From the NCBI GenBank assembly GCA_922989275.2, contig OV277869.1, positions 44,934,189 to 44,998,188 of the forward strand: a DNA stretch of 64,000 bases, in the 5' to 3' direction. The notes under the pieces are model-generated. The model made no database searches and was not told where the DNA came from. It saw only the letters and a program-made list of their open reading frames with translations. Origin of the DNA: Gari tellinella. Lineage: Eukaryota > Mollusca > Bivalvia > Cardiida > Psammobiidae. Numbering within the stretch: the stretch's first letter is position 1; the number at the start of each line of letters is the position of its first letter. Both the position numbers and the translations under genes were made by a program. Positions 54,978-64,000 of this stretch are shown in pieces.

Positions 54978-55434
54978 TCAAATAAGTGTAAGTTTTGTTT
55001 CTTCCAGCCAATCTCTGTATCTATCGGTGACATGTGATGGGCAAAGTCTGACCACATTGTTTGTATAGTACAAAATTTCCACACTTTCTTTGTAGCAATT
55101 CAAAAAGTACCTAAGAGGACTGTCTTAAATGAGCAAGTCTGCTGGCAGTCCTTCTTTAAAGAGTTCAAATTTCTCAAACTCATCTTCTGACAACAAAAAG
55201 AATGATCCCCATCCAGATTCTCTAGACATAAAAGAGTTTCCTTTTTGTCTCTGGATGTTGAGGAAGAATTGTACAGCTGGGTTTCTGTCAAACACAGGTG
55301 TCCTCTTGCCAAAGTCTTTTAGCTCACCAACAAAAGCCTCATCATATGGATCTGCTTGATCTATGTCCAACTTTTTTTTGCAGGTGTGCTGTTACATCTT
55401 CGTAGGTAGGAATCACCTGTTCAGCATGGTTAAC
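54978..55434 (-). pseudogene. Array unit 1 exon (unknown protein), nonsense-mutated
   Basis: The exon starts after an acceptor 'aaaaattacag' and reads VNHAEQVIPTYEDV, then an A8 run shifts the frame before LDIDQADPYDEAF. It continues KDFGKRTPVFDRNPAVQFF, QRQKGNS and LSEDEFEKFELFKEG. A TAA replaces the TTA found in units 3-6, after ADLLI. The rest (YFLNCYKESVEILYYTNN, CPSHVTDRYRDWLEE) lies beyond the stop. The protein family is unknown to me; it looks soluble and acidic. Confidence 0.6.
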
Positions 55435-55757
55435 CTGTAATTTTTATTAACTCAATATAAAATATTACAAACTATATAATATACTTTCAATCTGCTTTAA
55501 GAGATGTCACAAGAAGTATGAGATGCAGAAATGAATGATAATTGAGAATTTTAAGAATCTGACTGTCGACAATACTTGTCTAACCTATTTCAAAAGCACT
55601 GATGATGAGATCTCAGATCACCTCAGCTCTCTGAGTCCGCAGGATCACTAGGCAATGCCAAACTAAAGCCCTTCATTTGTCTCTACTTCTCAACCATGGT
55701 AACGAGACATCCTACGTCGGATTTGTAGCCAGCTTATCTTCTATAAAAATCATAGAT

Positions 55758-56221
55758 TCAAATAAGTGTAAGTTTTGTTTCTTCCAGCCAATCTCTGTAT
55801 CTATCAGTGACATGTGATGGGCAAAGTCTGACCACATTGTTTGTATAGTACAAAATTTCCACACTTTTTTTGTAGCAATTCAAAAAGTACCTTATTTTAA
55901 AGAGGACTGTCTAAAATGAGCAAGTCTGCTGGCCGTCCTTCTTTAAAGAGTTCAAATTTCTCAAACTCATCTTCTGACAACAAAAAGAATGATCCCCTTC
56001 CAGATTCTCTAGACATAACAGAGTTTCCTTTTTGTCTCTGGATGTTGAGGAAGAATTGTACAGCTGGGTTTCTGTCAAACACAGGTGTCCTCTTGCCAAA
56101 GTCTTTTAGCTCACCAACAAAAGCCTCATCATATGGATCTGCTTGATCTATGTCCAACTTTTTTTTGCAGGTGTGCTGTTACATCTTCGTAGGTAGGAAT
56201 CACCTGTTCAGCATGGTTAAC
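55758..56221 (-). pseudogene. Array unit 2 exon, disrupted by small insertion
   Basis: It is the same exon with the A8 frame disruption. An added run near 55,891-55,900 ('cttattttaaag') brings an early stop after LDSPL. Otherwise it matches units 3-5, with V for F in the GNSVMSRES segment. Confidence 0.55.
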
Positions 56222-56287
56222 CTGTAATTTTTATTAACTCAATATAAAATATTACAAACTATATAATATACTTTCAATCTGCTTTAA

Positions 56288-56530
56288 CTCTTTCCTCCCT
56301 GAAACTTTAAATGGACAATTCCAGTTTCCATTTTTGTCTAGTCCATTTCTGACTTTTAAGGGTTGTTTTTGTCAATGTTTGGCATTGTGACAAACAGTGA
56401 ATACCCTGATCAGAGGGCTCCTTTCGGAGCCCTCTGATCAGGGTCTTCACTGTTTGCATAGGACAAGTGTACTATTCACATGTACACTGTTTGAAAAGCA
56501 CGCCTATATGCGGGACTAGGGTTCAAAGAG
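56288..56530. mobile_element. Family A MITE in array unit 2, with empty sites in its neighbours
   Basis: TTAA at 56,284-56,287 and 56,531-56,534 flank 243 bp. The ends are CTCTTTCCTCCCTGAAAC and the inverse of 'actagggttcaaagag'. The core 'gatcagagggctcctttcgg' faces 'ggagccctctgatcaggg'. Units 1, 3, 4 and 5 read CTGCT-TTAA-GAGATG without it, so insertion followed array growth and duplicated exactly TTAA. Confidence 0.95.
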
Positions 56531-56791
56531 TTAAGAGATGTCACAAGAAGTATGAGATGCAGAAATGAATGATACTTGAGAATTTTAAGAATCTGACTGT
56601 CGACAATACTTGTCTAACCTATTTCAAAAGCACTGATGATGAGATCTCAGATCACCTCAGCTCTCTGAGTCCGCAGGATCACTAGGCAATGCCAAACTAA
56701 AGCCCTTCATTTGTCTCTACTTCTCAACCATGGTAACGAGACATCCTACGTCGGATTTGTAGCCAGCTTATCTTCTATAAAAATCATAGAT

Positions 56792-57248
56792 TCAAATAAG
56801 TGTAAGTTTTGTTTCTTCCAGCCAATCTCTGTATCTATCAGTGACATGTGATGGGCAAAGTCTGACCACATTGTTTGTATAGTACAAAATTTCCACACTT
56901 TCTTTGTAGCAATTCAAAAAGTACCTAAGAGGACTGTCTAAAATGAGCAAGTCTGCTGGCAGTCCTTCTTTAAAGAGTTCAAATTTCTCAAACTCATCTT
57001 CTGACAACAAAAAGAATGATCCCCTTCCAGATTCTCTAGACATAAAAGAGTTTCCTTTTTGTCTCTGGATGTTGAGGAAGAATTGTACAGCTGGGTTTCT
57101 GTCAAACACATGTGTCCTCTTGCCAAAGTCTTTTAGCTCACCAACAAAAGCCTCATCATATGGATCTGCTTGATCTATGTCCAACTTTTTTTTGCAGGTG
57201 TGCTGTTACATCTTCGTAGGTAGGAATCACCTGTTCAGCATGGTTAAC
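56792..57248 (-). pseudogene. Array unit 3 exon
   Basis: It is open from the A8 tract to TGA at 56,792-56,794: LDIDQADPYDEAFVGELKD, then KRTHVFDRN (His where units 1, 2, 4 and 6 have Pro), FFLLSEDEFEKFELF, LILDSPLRYF, VEILYYTNNVVRLCPSH, WLEETKLTLI. Upstream, VIPTYEDVTAHLQ is in another frame because of one extra A. It is probably non-functional unless the A8 is a sequencing error. Confidence 0.55.
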
Positions 57249-57571
57249 CTGTAATTTTTATTAACTCAATATAAAATATTACAAACTATATAATATACTT
57301 TCAATCTGCTTTAAGAGATGTCACAAGAAGTATGAGATGCAGAAATGAATGATAATTGAGAATTTTAAGAATCTGACTGTCGACAATACTTGTCTAACCT
57401 ATTTCAAAAGCACTGATGATGAGATCTCAGATCACCTCAGCTCTCTGAGTCCGCAGGATCACTAGGCAATGCCAAACTAAAGCCCTTCATTTGTCTCTAC
57501 TTCTCAACCATGGTAACGAGACATCCTACGTCGGATTTGTAGCCAGCTTATCTTCTATAAAAATCATAGAT

Positions 57572-58028
57572 TCAAATAAGTGTAAGTTTTGTTTCTTCCA
57601 GCCAATCTCTGTATCTATCAGTGACATGTGATGGGCAAAGTCTGACCACATTGTTTGTATAGTACAAAATTTCCACACTTTCTTTGTAGCAATTCAAAAA
57701 GTACCTAAGAGGACTGTCTAAAATGAGCAAGTCTGCTGGCAGTCCTTCTTTAAAGAGTTCAAATTTCTCAAACTCATCTTCTGACAACAAAAAGAATGAT
57801 CCCCTTCCAGATTCTCTAGACATAAAAGAGTTTCCTTTTTGTCTCTGGATGTTGAGGAAGAATTGTACAGCTGGGTTTCTGTCAAACACAGGTGTCCTCT
57901 TGCCAAAGTCTTTTAGCTCACCAACAAAAGCCTCATCATATGGATCTGCTTGATCTATGTCCAACTTTTTTTTGCAGGTGTGCTGTTACATCTTCGTAGG
58001 TAGGAATCACCTGTTCAGCATGGTTAAC
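57572..58028 (-). pseudogene. Array unit 4 exon
   Basis: It is identical in layout to unit 3, with Pro in KRTPVFDRN. It is open for 130 codons after the A8 tract and frame-broken before it. Confidence 0.55.
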
Positions 58029-58351
58029 CTGTAATTTTTATTAACTCAATATAAAATATTACAAACTATATAGTATACTTTCAATCTGCTTTAAGAGATG
58101 TCACAAGAAGTATGAGATGCAGAAATGAATGATAATTGAGAATTTTAAGAATCTGACTGTCGACAATACTTGTCTAACCTATTTCAAAAGCACTGATGAT
58201 GAGATCTCAGATCACCTCAGCTCTCTGAGTCCGCAGGATCACTAGGCAATGCCAAACTAAAGCCCTTCATTTGTCTCTACTTCTCAACCATGGTAACGAG
58301 ACATCCTACGTCGGATTTGTAGCCAGCTTATCTTCTATAAAAATCATAGAT

Positions 58352-58808
58352 TCAAATAAGTGTAAGTTTTGTTTCTTCCAGCCAATCTCTGTATCTATCA
58401 GTGACATGTGATGGGCAAAGTCTGACCACATTGTTTGTATAGTACAAAATTTCCACACTTTCTTTGTAGCAATTCAAAAAGTACCTAAGAGGACTGTCTA
58501 AAATGAGCAAGTCTGCTGGCAGTCCTTCTTTAAAGAGTTCAAATTTCTCAAACTCATCTTCTGACAACAAAAAGAATGATCCCCTTCCAGATTCTCTAGA
58601 CATAAAAGAGTTTCCTTTTTGTCTCTGGATGTTGAGGAAGAATTGTACAGCTGGGTTTCTGTCAAACACATGTGTCCTCTTGCCAAAGTCTTTTAGCTCA
58701 CCAACAAAAGCCTCATCATATGGATCTGCTTGATCTATGTCCAACTTTTTTTTGCAGGTGTGCTGTTACATCTTCGTAGGTAGGAATCACCTGTTCAGCA
58801 TGGTTAAC
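58352..58808 (-). pseudogene. Array unit 5 exon
   Basis: It repeats unit 3, including His in KRTHVFDRN. The A8 tract again separates VIPTYEDVTAHLQ from LDIDQADPY. Confidence 0.55.
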
Positions 58809-59131
58809 CTGTAATTTTTATTAACTCAATATAAAATATTACAAACTATATAATATACTTTCAATCTGCTTTAAGAGATGTCACAAGAAGTATGAGATGC
58901 AGAAATGAATGATAATTGAGAATTTTAAGAATCTGACTGTCGACAATACTTGTCTAACCTATTTCAAAAGCACTGATGATGAGATCTCAGATCACCTCAG
59001 CTCTCTGAGTCCGCAGGATCACTAGGCAATGCCAAACTAAAGCCCTTCATTTGTCTCTACTTCTCAACCATGGTAACGAGACATCCTACGTCGGATTTGT
59101 AGCCAGCTTATCTTCTATAAAAATCATAGAT

Positions 59132-59784
59132 TCAAATAAGTGTAAGTTTTGTTTCTTCCAGCCAATCTCTGTATCTATCAGTGACATGTGATGGGCAAAG
59201 TCTGACCACATTGTTTGTATAGTACAAAATTTCCACACTTTCTTTGTAGCAATTCAAAAAGTACCTAAGAGGACTGTCTAAAATGAGCAAGTCTGCTGGC
59301 AGTCCTTCTTTAAAGAGTTCAAATTTCTCAAACTCATCTTCTGACAACAAAAAGAATGATCCCCATCCAGATTCTCTAGACATAAAAGAGTTTCCTTTTT
59401 GTCTCTGGATGTTGAGGAAGAATTGTACAGCTGGGTTTCTGTCAAACACAGGTGTCCTCTTGCCAAAGTCTTCTAGCTCACCAACAAAAGCCTCCTCATA
59501 TGCAGGGCCCCAGATAAGGGCAGTATTTCAAAAACTAAAACCTTAATTTCTGCTTTAAACCCTATGGTGTCACTACTCATTAGAATCGTCTCTTCGAGAC
59601 GATTGTAATGAGTAGTAACACCATAGGATTTGGTGCTGTATGAGTGAGAAAACGTTGGATTTGTTCAGAATACTCCCTCTTATCTGGAGCCCTGATATGG
59701 ATCGGCTTGTTCTATGTCCAACTCATTTTGCAGGTGTGCTGTTACATCTTCGTAGGTAGGAATCGCCTGTTCAGCATGGTTAAC
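59132..59784 (-). pseudogene. Array unit 6 exon, ancestral frame but split by a MITE
   Basis: Here the A8 tract is absent: the sequence CAAAATGAGTTG keeps one frame through TAHLQNELDIEQADP. This is likely the pre-amplification form. A 192-bp family D MITE at 59,503-59,694 interrupts the exon after the ADPY segment. The downstream part (VFDRNPAVQFF to TKLTLI) is open. Confidence 0.65.
59503..59694. mobile_element. Family D MITE with readable 5-bp target duplication
   Basis: The ends are CAGGGCCCCAGATAAGG and its inverse CTTATCTGGAGCCCTG. ATATG stands directly on each side (59,498-59,502 and 59,695-59,699). The other array units read CATATGGATCTGC without the element. CAG ends and a 5-bp duplication fit hAT5-type mobilisation. 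Confidence 0.9.
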
Positions 59785-59922
59785 CTGTAAGTTTTATTAA
59801 CTCAATATGAAATACTACAAACTATATAATATACTTTCAATCTGCTTGAAGTGGTCACCTATTTGCAAAACTAGAAACTAGCTATGGGGGAATGGGTTTA
59901 ACCTTCTTTTTTTAGCTCACCT

Positions 59923-61815
59923 GAGCACAAAGTGCTCAAGGTGAGCTTTTGTGGTTGGTCTTTGTCCGGCGTCCTGCGTTGTGCGTCAACAATTTCTTCA
60001 AACATCTTCTTCTTCAAAACCACTGGCCTGATTGCAACCAAACTTAACAGGAATGTTCCTTGGGTCAAGCTCTTTCGAAGTTGTTCAAAGAATTTGAAAC
60101 AATGCAGAACTCTGGTTGCCATGGCAACCAAAGTGAAAAAATAAGGAAATCTTAAAAAATCTTCTTGTCTGAAACCACAAGGGCCAGAGCTTAGATATTT
60201 GGCACATAGCATCATCTATACGTCCTCTATCAAAGTTGTTCAAATTTTGCCCCTCGGGTCACCGTTTTACATAGAGTTATATAGTGAAATGTTCAAACAT
60301 CTTTTTCTCTGAAATCAATATGACCAGAGCTTTGATATTTGGCATGGTGTAACTTCTAGAGGTATTTGACATATATTGTTGAATTGGTTCTGGTCTGTTG
60401 CATATCTGGGTCACCGGAGCTAAAAAAAGACTTTTTCAATGAAAACTTCAAAAATCTTCTTGTCTGAAACCATAACACACTGAGCTTAGATATTTTACAC
60501 ATAGCATCATCTACAGGTCCTCTATCAAAGTTGTTCAAATTTTCCCCTGGGGTCAAAATTGGTCCCGCCCGAGGATCACCATTTTACATAGAGTTATATA
60601 GTGAAATGTTCAAACATCTTTTTCTCTGAAACCAATATGACCAGAGCTTTGATATTTGGCATGGTGTAACTTCTAGAGGTATTTGACATATATTGTAGAA
60701 TTGGTTCTGGTCTGTAGCATATCTGGGTCACCGGAGCTAAAAATAGACTTTTTCAATGAAAACTTCAAAAATCTTCTTGTCTGAAACCATAACACACTGA
60801 GCTTAGATATTTTACACAAAGCGTTGTCTACAGGTCCTCTATCAAAGTTGTTCAAATTTTGCCCCTGGGGTCAAAATAGGTCCCGCCCCGGGGGTCACCG
60901 TTTTACATAGAGTTATATAGTGCAATTTTAAACATCTTTTACTCAGAAACCAATGTGGCCAGAGCTTTGATATTTGGGCATGGTGTAACTTCTAGAGGTA
61001 TTTGACATATATTGTAGTATTGGTTCTGGTCTGTAGCATATCTGGGTCACCGGAGCTAAAAATAGACTTTTTCAATGAAAACTTCAAAAATCTTCTTGTC
61101 TGAAACCATAACACACTGAGCTTAGATATTTTACACAAAGCGTTGTCTACAGGTCCTCTATCAAAGTTGTTCAAATTTTGCCCCTGGGGTCAAAATAGGT
61201 CCCGCCCCGGGGGTCACCGTTTTACATAGAGTTATATAGTGCAATTTTAAACATCTTTTACTCAGAAACCAATGTGGCCAGAGCTTTGATATTTGGGCAT
61301 GGTGTAACTTCTAGAGGTATTTGACATATATTGTAGAATTGGTTCTGGTCTGTAGCATATCTGGGTAACCGGAGCTAAAAATAGACTTTTTCAATGAAAA
61401 CTTCAAAAATCTTCTTGTCTGAAACCATAACACACTGAGCTTAGATATTTTACACAAAGCGTTGTCTACAGGTCCTCTATCAAAGTTGTTCAAATTTTGC
61501 CCCTGGGGTCAAAATAGGTCCCGCCCCGGGGGTCACCGTTTTACATAGAGTTATATAGTGCAATTTTAAACATCTTTTACTCAGAAACCAATGTGGCCAG
61601 AGCTTTGATATTTGGGCATGGTGTAACTTCCAGAAGTCCTTCACATATAATGTTGAATTGGTTCCGGTCTGTTGCATATCTGGATCACCAGAGCTAAAAA
61701 TAGATACTTTCAATGAAAACTTCAAAAATCTTCTTGTTTGCATGACATTCCTTGACCCAGCTTAGTGTCACCATGGTTAGGTGAGCGATCAAGGGCCATT
61801 CTGGCCCTCTTGTTT
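59923..61815. mobile_element. Family C element with internal 319-bp tandem repeats
   Basis: It starts 'tagctcacctgagcacaaag' and ends 'ggttaggtgagcgatcaagg' and 'ctggccctcttg', the inverse orientation of the 13.4-kb copy. A block containing 'aaacatctttttctctgaaa', 'tagaggtatttgacatatat' and 'ttcttgtctgaaaccataac' is repeated about four to five times with a period of 317-319 bp; the last copies are almost identical. The 60-66-residue minus-strand ORFs recur once per block and are repeat-derived. Confidence 0.8.
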
Positions 61816-61829
61816 AAATTTGGAACTCT

Positions 61830-62425
61830 ACTTTACTTCTGATCGAAGCCTGTATCATCCACTCTATTATTAACACTGACAGACTAAGGCCCGGGGTAAT
61901 GTCTTACACAAGACCCAATTAAAGCAGAAAGTCTCTGCTTCACAGTTATGAAGAAAAAAATCTTAGATGTGCAGTTTGTGCATTCTAAAGAATATGACTC
62001 ATTGACTACATACAGAATTTATATAAGTACATAATTTATATAAGAATACATAAATATGATTTTCCAATTCTCTAATATAATTGTGTCATAAATACTGAGA
62101 TCTCAAAGAACTTTCATTTTACCTCTTTGTTTAATATTTGACAGCTTCTTCTTCAGCTGTGGCACCGTCATGGGAACCATGGCTACACTAAAAGAATAAT
62201 AAAAACACCCTGTCAAAATAAGAAAGAGAGAGAAAAAACCCACACATGTAGTAGCTGAGCATGGTTTGGAATTGGTCAGCTCAATGTTCATTCTATATCT
62301 CATTGATCCAACGAATGTAAGGATCTACAATAATTGTCCAGGTTATTGTCACAGGACATGGACGATTAGTTTCTATGAAAAGACCTGCTAACATATTCTT
62401 AAGTCTAGCCTTAGTAGCAACAAAA
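61830..62425 (-). pseudogene. Duplicate of the 54.11-54.70 kb exon region
   Basis: It matches in order: 'attaacactgacagact', 'aaagcagaaagtctctgctt', 'tctaaagaatatgac', 'cagcttcttcttcagctgtg', 'gttcattctatatctcattg', 'cttaagtctagccttagtag'. The exon pieces KQRLSALIGSCVRHYPGP, PQLKKKLSNIKQRGKMKVL and KNMLAGLFIETNRPC are present. The family C element truncates one side and a SINE head the other, so the copy is broken. Confidence 0.65.
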
Positions 62426-62490
62426 CCAGCTGCGTGGCTCAGTGATAAATCACTCAATTTTGGCACAGCGTCATGGATCTGTCAGTTATT
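62426..62490 (+). repeat. tRNA-derived SINE head fragment
   Basis: 'agctgcgtggctcagtgata' matches the A-box head of the 31,541 SINE. The B box is lost. From 62,491 to 62,700 nothing is recognised except a short palindrome 'tgtggtcgttgtcgaccaca'. Confidence 0.5.
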
Positions 62491-62701
62491 TTACTTACGC
62501 ATTTACTTTCATGAGCATATCAGCCCAACACTGATCCTTGGAGGCTGTCGTGATCCCTCCCACTCCGGGCCCTTTGAACTTTCGTTTAAAATGTGGTCGT
62601 TGTCGACCACACTTTGCACTTCTAACAGTGCTGGTTCTCAATTTCCATTTTGCCAGGACTGGTGTTGCAGATGATTGTCAGTTTATTGGGAAATTGACAT
62701 A

Positions 62702-62907
62702 CAGTAAAACCTCTCTATAACGGCCACTAAAGTGTGCTAATTTATTAGTTGTTTTTGACAGGTGACTGCTTAAAGCATGGTGACAGTAAAACAGAAAGCT
62801 CCTGTAGGAGCTTTCTGTTTTACTGTCACCTTGCTTTAAGCTGTCACCTGTCATTTAAATAACCAATTAGTCCTCGTTTTAGTGGCCGTTATAGAGAGGT
62901 TTTACTG
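62702..62907. mobile_element. pogo-like MITE with perfect 30-bp inverted ends
   Basis: The left end CAGTAAAACCTCTCTATAAC plus GGCCACTAAA is repeated exactly inverted on the right. TA flanks both sides (62,700-62,701 and 62,908-62,909). The CAGT...CTCTATAACGG ends are typical of pogo-type Tc1/mariner relatives. The centre is a long palindrome with 'gctcctgtaggagc' at the middle. Confidence 0.9.
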
Positions 62908-63094
62908 TATACGGAAATGACGCAGTGTGCACAACTCGATGGAAACGTAAACAATAGTCTGTAACTCAAAATAAGATTTTCAGTGCCGATCACAACTCGA
63001 CTTACATCCAAACAAATAACTTCCCACCTCATAGAAACTGACCACTTCCTTTTCTGTCTACACCATGCAGGCCACCTGGTACTGTTGACTTTAC

Positions 63095-63288
63095 CCATTG
63101 CCCCATAAATACGCCTTTTTGTGCCTTTACTTTATTCCTCCACTGAAGAATAGTTCAAATTTATGCAGTCATGGATATGTATCATAAGAAGTATGTGCTA
63201 TATCTTACTAAATTATAGCTTAAAGCAGCCTTCTTTAAGTGTTGACATATCTTCAAAGCTAGAAACTTGCTATGGGGGAATGGGTTAA
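63095..63288. mobile_element. Family B MITE
   Basis: The ends are CCCATTGCCCCATAAATACG and the inverse of 'tatgggggaatggg', with TTAA on the right (63,285-63,288) and TTTA on the left. 'ttattcctccactgaag' and 'tcatggatatgtatcat' mark the family. Most of the core palindrome is deleted. Confidence 0.7.
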
Positions 63289-63954
63289 GATACAATCACT
63301 TTCTTGTTACTCCCTCGATTTCAAAATCAACCTTCCACAAAACTTTAAAATAAGCACTTTCCTAAATAACTCTGTGTGATCATATTTTTATATTTTTGAG
63401 GAGTTTGTCTATGAATTATGTACTGGTTTTAAACCCGATGATCGAAGCATACACTTTTTATGACGGAACGTCATCTCCTTTAATAAATGATTACCTACCG
63501 TATTTCCTCCGTCTGTAGGTCATATTAAACATACAAGAAACGTATCCTATTTATTGTACTTTCATTTTTCCTTAGTTTACAGCAACTAAAATCCTATATC
63601 TATAACTCTTCCATCTACTTGGGGCTTGGACAGTTTAAAAACATGCACTAGTGCATAACAATACTATGTCAGTTGAGTTGATTTTTACTTTGTTTTATTT
63701 TTTTTACTGCAAATTTACTTCTGCTGCCAGTATTTGTACATGTTTTGTTAATATTATATGAACCATTGTTGCCATGTACTTTATAGTAGAGATCTTACTT
63801 CTTACATCTTACAATTTTTCAATACATGTACTTTTTGTTTTTAAATAATTTATAGTAGAGATTTTCTTACATAGCCAGTGACAATTTGTCAATTTTTTGT
63901 TTATATAAAATATTGTTTCAACCCCATATACCTTTTTAAAACATAGATATTATA
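63289..63954. other. AT-rich stretch without recognisable features
   Basis: No gene was recognised. A TTTATAGTAGAGAT phrase occurs twice (about 63,780 and 63,849). Confidence 0.4.
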
Positions 63955-64000
63955 TCAGCAAACAGTGTAGAGCCAGATCAGAGGGCTCCTAAAGGAGCCC
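63955..64000. mobile_element. Family A MITE core, cut by the window end
   Basis: 'cagcaaacagtgtagagcca' and 'gatcagagggctcctaaagg' match the first half of the family A core. The window ends inside the palindrome. Confidence 0.65.

Larger units (their letters stand above)
54891..59846 (-). repeat. Six-unit, 780-bp tandem array carrying a gene exon
   Basis: Units start at 'aaagcccttcatttg': 54,891, 55,667, 56,699, 57,479, 58,259 and 59,039. Units 3, 4 and 5 are exactly 780 bp and nearly identical. Unit 2 is longer by a 247-bp MITE insertion and a few bases. Unit 6 carries a family D MITE. Each unit has one minus-strand exon and a spacer built partly from halves of family B and family I MITEs. 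A G/T difference in 'aca(g/t)gtgtcctc' alternates between units 3-6, which suggests duplication of a two-unit block. Confidence 0.9.

Noticed and set aside
55129..59546. Plus-strand 76-87-residue ORFs starting MSKSAG in each array unit
   Set aside because: They are antisense to the exon, which has splice acceptors and continues on the minus strand. The plus frames show no separate support.
60356..61743. Series of 60-87-residue minus-strand ORFs with identical starts
   Set aside because: They are repeated parts of a family C element. The same peptide phrase appears at 1.34 kb in another copy.

Overview
This window is eukaryotic and looks like bivalve mollusc DNA. It is AT-rich and almost free of genes, has spliced exons with GT-AG borders, and is packed with short palindromic transposon relics, tRNA-headed SINEs, LINE fragments, a Penelope-like element, and decayed repeats rich in AAGGTCAAGGTCA. 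The host assignment rests on repeat style and on the TRIM-type gene, not on a database match.

One host gene is well supported: a two-coding-exon, plus-strand TRIM-like RING/B-box protein with a C-terminal membrane hairpin (39,097-43,103). Its intron and its 3' end are full of MITEs, and its poly(A) signal lies inside one. A second, unrecognised minus-strand gene survives only as duplicated and broken exons at 53.6-62.4 kb. It includes a six-unit, about 780-bp tandem array of one exon.

Layout. 1-6.2 kb: decayed repeats, a hairpin-bearing tandem repeat, pogo-like and other DNA-transposon relics. 6.6-7.3 kb: a 5S rRNA-like copy facing an inverted 5S fragment. 7.7-8.5 kb: a 31-bp minisatellite with a six-unit higher-order repeat. 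8.6-13.4 kb: decayed interspersed repeats. 13.4-16.5 kb: one element holding several later insertions, including a LINE reverse-transcriptase pseudogene. 16.5-20.9 kb: MITEs. 20.9-30.1 kb: a 74-bp satellite array with a 1,402-bp higher-order period, ending in a GA-rich tract. 31.5-34.1 kb: SINE heads and a 5'-truncated LINE. 34.2-38.7 kb: a long-TIR element and a TE with eight internal 160-bp repeats. 39-43.5 kb: the TRIM-like gene. 43.7-48.4 kb: MITEs, a large hairpin and a deleted Tc1-like transposon. 48.4-49.9 kb: gag-like retrotransposon remains. 50.0-53.5 kb: a Penelope-like element (ORF1, RT, GIY-YIG) with a hammerhead-like motif. 53.6-62.4 kb: the broken gene array and a nested TE. 62.4-64 kb: MITEs.

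The window mainly records transposon activity. Several insertions can be compared with empty sites in neighbouring tandem copies, which fixes target duplications directly: TTAA for two families and ATATG for a third. Family labels A to I are local names used only in this annotation.
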